NCBI RefSeq assembly: GCF_050436995.1
Contig: NC_134755.1
Span: 3,783,001 to 3,847,000 of the forward strand
From: Anticarsia gemmatalis
Taxonomy: Eukaryota; Arthropoda; Insecta; Lepidoptera; Erebidae
Length of the DNA: 64,000 nt
Direction: 5' to 3'
Numbering within the stretch: the first letter of the stretch is position 1; the number at the start of each line of letters is the position of its first letter. Shown piece after piece: positions 63,390-64,000 of this stretch. Both the position numbers and the translations under genes were made by a program. The notes under the pieces are model-generated. The model saw only the letters and a list, made by a program, of their open reading frames with translations. It did not search any database and was not told where the DNA came from.

Positions 63390-63719
63390 ATAAAGGCATT
63401 AGAGTAGGAGAAACGCCATCGTATTGGGATTCGTCTGTCATTTTGACGTGGGTAATAGGGCGAAGAGACCAGGGCTTGTTAAGTCACAAGATAGTCCACA
63501 ATATAATTATCACTCGTTTACTAAATCACTGATTAATGTCCAACATTCAGAATTATAAAGGATAGTAAGGATCTAACTCGATTAACATTCCACCACAACA
63601 CGTGGGTGCGTGCGCCACCATGACAACCCAATTCTCTAATTATGGCCGCCTCCCCAGCGCTCGGTGTTATGTCTTATGTCAACGGTCACTAGCCAGCATT
63701 TAAAACCAACAAAAAGGTT
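63390..63719 (-). repeat. LTR (5' LTR in element orientation)
   Basis: Direct copy of 60545-60874. The flank beyond it is GACGCGCCTAC followed by an AT microsatellite, which differs from the sequence beyond the other LTR. Confidence 0.88.
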
Positions 63720-63726
63720 GACGCGC

Positions 63727-63730
<4 letters not shown>

Positions 63731-63764
<34 letters not shown>

Positions 63765-63770
63765 GTAAGT
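63731..63770. repeat. AT microsatellite
   Basis: A run of about 17 AT units with one interruption (TATTTATATAT) directly beside the right LTR. It may be the target or may have grown after insertion. Confidence 0.9.
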
Positions 63771-64000
63771 TAGGATAGACTAGAAATAAATGAGAAAAGT
63801 CGTCAGTTTAGAGCTTCCAATACAAAATTGACATAATAATACGTAGAACTTATTGAAAAGTTTCTGTGCAGAAATACCCACCCATATATTTTCTATTTCA
63901 ATCGTTTCATATTATAAAATACTGGTAACATACCAGCATTTTATACACTGATAGAAATGAACAGAAAAACTAGTTTTACGGACAGTGAGTAGGTAAATGA

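Larger units (their letters stand above)
60545..63719 (-). mobile_element. Internally deleted Ty3-type LTR retroelement, minus strand
   Basis: Two direct 330-bp repeats (60545-60874 and 63390-63719, offset 2845) bound a 2.5-kb interior. Reading on the minus strand from the right LTR, the order is a possible primer-binding region TCAGAAGTGGGATG, a gag remnant, a nucleocapsid zinc-knuckle remnant, an aspartic-protease remnant, and the start of a reverse transcriptase. A minisatellite follows, then CGAGGACGTGCCG just before the other LTR. Most of the reverse transcriptase, RNase H and integrase are absent. The LTRs differ at one position by eye (60824-60830 region, GTTG versus GTTA). No 4-6 bp target duplication was found at these boundaries; the right flank runs into an AT microsatellite. 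It encodes nothing functional. Confidence 0.85.

Noticed and set aside
60540..63724. Target-site duplication around the LTR element
   Set aside because: The five bases outside the left LTR (TATAT) and right LTR (GACGC) do not match, so no duplication is claimed; the boundaries may be off or the flanks rearranged.

Overview
The window is animal nuclear DNA, AT-rich (about two thirds A+T by eye), with small coding exons split by large introns. The genes and repeats point to a moth or butterfly (Lepidoptera), probably a noctuid-like moth. The repeats include tRNA-derived SINEs with poly-A or AT-rich tails, a Ty3-type LTR retroelement, mariner-type and other small hairpin DNA elements, and dispersed fragments of a kind common in lepidopteran genomes. 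The species assignment is inference. No operon, CRISPR array or prokaryotic feature is present.

All four supported protein genes lie on the minus strand. (1) CASK, a membrane-associated guanylate kinase scaffold: ten coding exons from 23817 down to 13048 cover the N-terminal CaM-kinase-like domain and the L27 region. The PDZ, SH3 and guanylate-kinase exons are not visible and should lie beyond the left edge. (2) An anosmin-1 (Kal1) orthologue: nine exons from 32859 down to 25505, complete, with signal peptide, WAP domain and fibronectin III repeats. (3) A small secreted Thr/Ala/Pro-rich protein of unknown function: three exons, 47715 down to 45790, complete. (4) A lipocalin: four exons from 55801 down to 49567 with all three lipocalin signature regions; the signal-peptide exon was not found. 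Every exon junction given for the four genes was read by hand and the reading frames agree across all splice sites. The genes look independent and show no shared pathway, although three of the four products are secreted.

Layout: 1-13047 is gene-poor, probably CASK intron, with decayed repeats. 13048-23817 is CASK, whose intron 8 carries a GC-rich inverted-repeat element. 23818-25504 is the short CASK/Kal1 spacer with a decayed tRNA-Phe. 25505-32859 is Kal1. 32860-45789 is a 13 kb gene-free stretch with at least four SINEs and two hairpin elements. 45790-47715 is the small secreted gene. 49567-55801 is the lipocalin, whose last intron holds a LINE tail, a 1.45 kb near-perfect foldback element derived from a mariner-type transposase, and a SINE. 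55802-60544 is gene-free with more repeats. 60545-63719 is an internally deleted Ty3-type LTR element on the minus strand. Its two 330-bp LTRs differ at one position by eye, while its coding region is decayed and the part downstream of early reverse transcriptase is occupied by a minisatellite of 50-58 bp units.

The most unusual items are the foldback element, which could give a long hairpin RNA from within a lipocalin transcript, and the LTR element, whose young LTRs and decayed coding region suggest that an already defective element was moved in trans. No clearly new biological system with its own genes was found.
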